Origin: Bacillota bacterium
GTDB taxonomy: Bacteria > Bacillota > DTU030 > DUMP01
DNA length: 5,901 nucleotides
NCBI GenBank assembly: GCA_012735455.1
Contig: JAAYHG010000211.1
Span: forward strand, 1-5,901
Direction: 5' to 3'
The notes under the pieces are model-generated. The model did not search any database. It was not told the DNA's origin and saw only the letters and a list, made by a program, of their open reading frames with translations. This document shows, piece by piece, positions 4,790 through 5,901 of this stretch; position 1 is the stretch's first letter; each line of letters opens with the position of its first letter. The translations under genes were made by a program, and so were the position numbers.

Positions 4790-5609
4790 GGTTAAGGGAA
4801 CCCTGGTGATCATCGGTGGGGCCGAGGACAAGGACGGCCCCTGTGAGATTCTGGGCCGGTTCTTGCTTCTGGCGGGAGGAAAAGAGGCGCGCTTAGCGGT
4901 AATCACTACGGCGACAGAAAGTCCCCAAGAGGTGGGGCGGGAGTACAGCCGCCTGTTTTATCGTTTAGGTGCGGCGGATGTTTTTCACCTGGATGTGCCC
5001 GACCGTGCCGCAGCATGCTCGGAGGATGCCTTGCGGCTGCTGGATAAGGCGACGGGGGTTTTTCTTACCGGCGGCGATCAGTTGCGTCTAACCAGCATAC
5101 TGGGCGGTACCCCTCTGGCTGGGGCACTGCACGCTGCTCTGGCCCGGGGGGCTGTAATCGCAGGTACCAGCGCCGGTGCTTCGGCCATGAGTGCTACCAT
5201 GATTGTGGAGGGGGCAGACGAGAGTGCGCCCCGCCGTTCCATCATCAATATGGCTCCTGGTCTGGGATTCCTGCAGGAAGTGGTGGTGGATCAGCACTTT
5301 GCCCAGCGTGGACGGATCGGCCGCCTGCTCGCGGCCATAGCCGAAAACCCCTTTATTCTTGGCTTTGGCCTTGACGAAGATACAGCCCTTATTTGTGACC
5401 CGGCGGGGCAGGTTACGGTAGTGGGTTCAGGGGCCTGCACGGTGGTAGATGGTATCAGCATTAAGAAGAGCAATATCTCTGTCAGTGCCCGGGATGAGCC
5501 TCTGGCCCTGACCCACGTTACTCTACACGTTCTACCAAGAGGCTTCACCTTTGATCTAAAAAGCCGCGAGCCTGGAGAGTTCGGCTCAGGGGAGAAGGGG
5601 TGTCGGTAG
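4779..5609 (+). CDS. cphB: Cyanophycinase CphB
   Basis: Cytoplasmic serine exopeptidase of the S51 family that cuts cyanophycin (multi-L-arginyl-poly-L-aspartate) into beta-Asp-Arg dipeptides. It has 276 residues from ATG 4779, the usual length for the intracellular form. It opens with KGTLVIIGGAEDK (6-18). The nucleophile is Ser131 in GTSAGAS (129-135). His173 in VVDQHF (169-174) and Glu200 in FGLDED (196-201) complete the triad, and GGDQ (98-101) matches the substrate-pocket glutamine; these positions are within one residue of those recalled for the Synechocystis enzyme. No signal peptide is seen, so it acts on internal granules and not on extracellular polymer. ATG 4779 is preferred because of GGGAG 6 bases upstream and because family similarity begins there; the frame is open back to GTG 4743. 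cphA follows 63 bases downstream. Confidence 0.95.
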   Translation: MGDKVKGTLVIIGGAEDKDGPCEILGRFLLLAGGKEARLAVITTATESPQEVGREYSRLFYRLGAADVFHLDVPDRAAACSEDALRLLDKATGVFLTGGDQLRLTSILGGTPLAGALHAALARGAVIAGTSAGASAMSATMIVEGADESAPRRSIINMAPGLGFLQEVVVDQHFAQRGRIGRLLAAIAENPFILGFGLDEDTALICDPAGQVTVVGSGACTVVDGISIKKSNISVSARDEPLALTHVTLHVLPRGFTFDLKSREPGEFGSGEKGCR

Positions 5610-5651
5610 CGGAGACATAAGCGTCCCTTACCCAAGTTCCGAAAAAACTCC

Positions 5652-5657
5652 GGGAGG
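5652..5657 (+). promoter_or_regulatory. Distant cphA ribosome binding site
   Basis: GGGAGG is the only good ribosome binding sequence before cphA, but it lies 15 bases from the ATG, well beyond the usual 5-10. No ATG, GTG or TTG occurs in frame between them. Initiation may be weak or need RNA folding to shorten the gap. Confidence 0.5.
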
Positions 5658-5672
5658 AAATCGGCGAAGCGA

Positions 5673-5901
5673 ATGGAAATTCGACAGCTGAACGTTTACA
5701 GCGGGAAGAACGTCTACAGTCATTACCCTGTAATTAAAGCCACTTTGGACCTGGGTTGCCACGCAAACACAGTCACGTCGGACATACCTTTGTTTACCGA
5801 CCGTCTCCTTTCCCTGCTGCCCACTTTGCGGGAGCACCACTGTTCCCGTGGCCGTCCTGGCGGTTTCGTTGAGCGTTTGCGCGAGGGAACCTATCTAGGT
5901 C
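5673..5901 (+). CDS. cphA: Cyanophycin synthetase CphA (N-terminal part, runs off right edge)
   Basis: ATP-dependent enzyme that builds cyanophycin by adding aspartate to the backbone and arginine to the side chains. Only the first 76 residues are present of a protein that is normally about 870-900. The N-terminal domain is diagnostic: MEIRQLNVYSGKNVYSHYPV, then IPLFTDRLLSLLP (38-50), then LREHHCSRG (53-61) and GGFVERLREGTYLG (63-76). The ATP-grasp and Mur ligase-like domains would lie to the right. ATG 5673 fits the family's N-terminus, and no other in-frame start is close, although the ribosome binding site is far upstream. It follows cphB by 63 bases with no terminator between, so the two are probably co-transcribed. 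The frame is open to the last base; whether the full gene is intact cannot be judged. Confidence 0.94.
   Translation, partial: MEIRQLNVYSGKNVYSHYPVIKATLDLGCHANTVTSDIPLFTDRLLSLLPTLREHHCSRGRPGGFVERLREGTYLG

Noticed and set aside
5610..5672. Possible terminator or hairpin between cphB and cphA.
   Set aside because: Only 3- to 4-bp stems can be drawn (for example TTCC 5637-5640 with GGAA 5656-5659) and no T-run follows.

Overview
The window looks like a chromosomal segment of an anaerobic Gram-positive bacterium, most likely Bacillota (Clostridia, perhaps the thermophilic Moorella/Desulfotomaculum-like groups). The clues are strong purine-rich ribosome binding sites with frequent GTG starts, a PyrR-type attenuator of the kind typical of Bacillota, the short PyrE clade with a C-terminal CPLC motif, an aldo/keto reductase carrying a ferredoxin domain, and a cphB-cphA pair. 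The taxonomic placement is inference; no rRNA or other marker is present. No mobile element, CRISPR array, tRNA or rRNA is seen.

Left half, minus strand (1-3391). One gene series is read leftwards from a well-formed sigma-A promoter at 3363-3391: pyrE (orotate phosphoribosyltransferase), then dctP, dctQ and dctM, the three parts of a TRAP transporter (solute-binding lipoprotein, small and large membrane subunits). dctM runs off the left edge. The pyrE leader (3237-3344) holds three mutually exclusive RNA structures: a PyrR-binding anti-antiterminator, an antiterminator and an intrinsic terminator. Only 41 bases without a visible terminator separate pyrE from dctP, so the transporter may be controlled by UMP/UTP together with pyrE. 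This suggests import of a pyrimidine precursor such as orotate or aspartate. A perfect 11-bp hairpin lies between dctP and dctQ.

Middle, plus strand (3517-4712). Divergent from pyrE is a two-gene unit: a 56-residue DUF4177-like protein, then, 22 bases on, an aldo/keto reductase with a complete catalytic tetrad and a C-terminal 2x[4Fe-4S] ferredoxin domain. A strong intrinsic terminator closes the unit.

Right end, plus strand (4779-5901). Cyanophycinase (cphB) is followed by the first 76 codons of cyanophycin synthetase (cphA). Together they break down and make the arginine/aspartate storage polymer cyanophycin. A 7-codon ORF with its own ribosome binding site overlaps the start of cphB.

The most notable feature is the coupling of a PyrR-type attenuator, pyrE and a TRAP transporter in one apparent operon.
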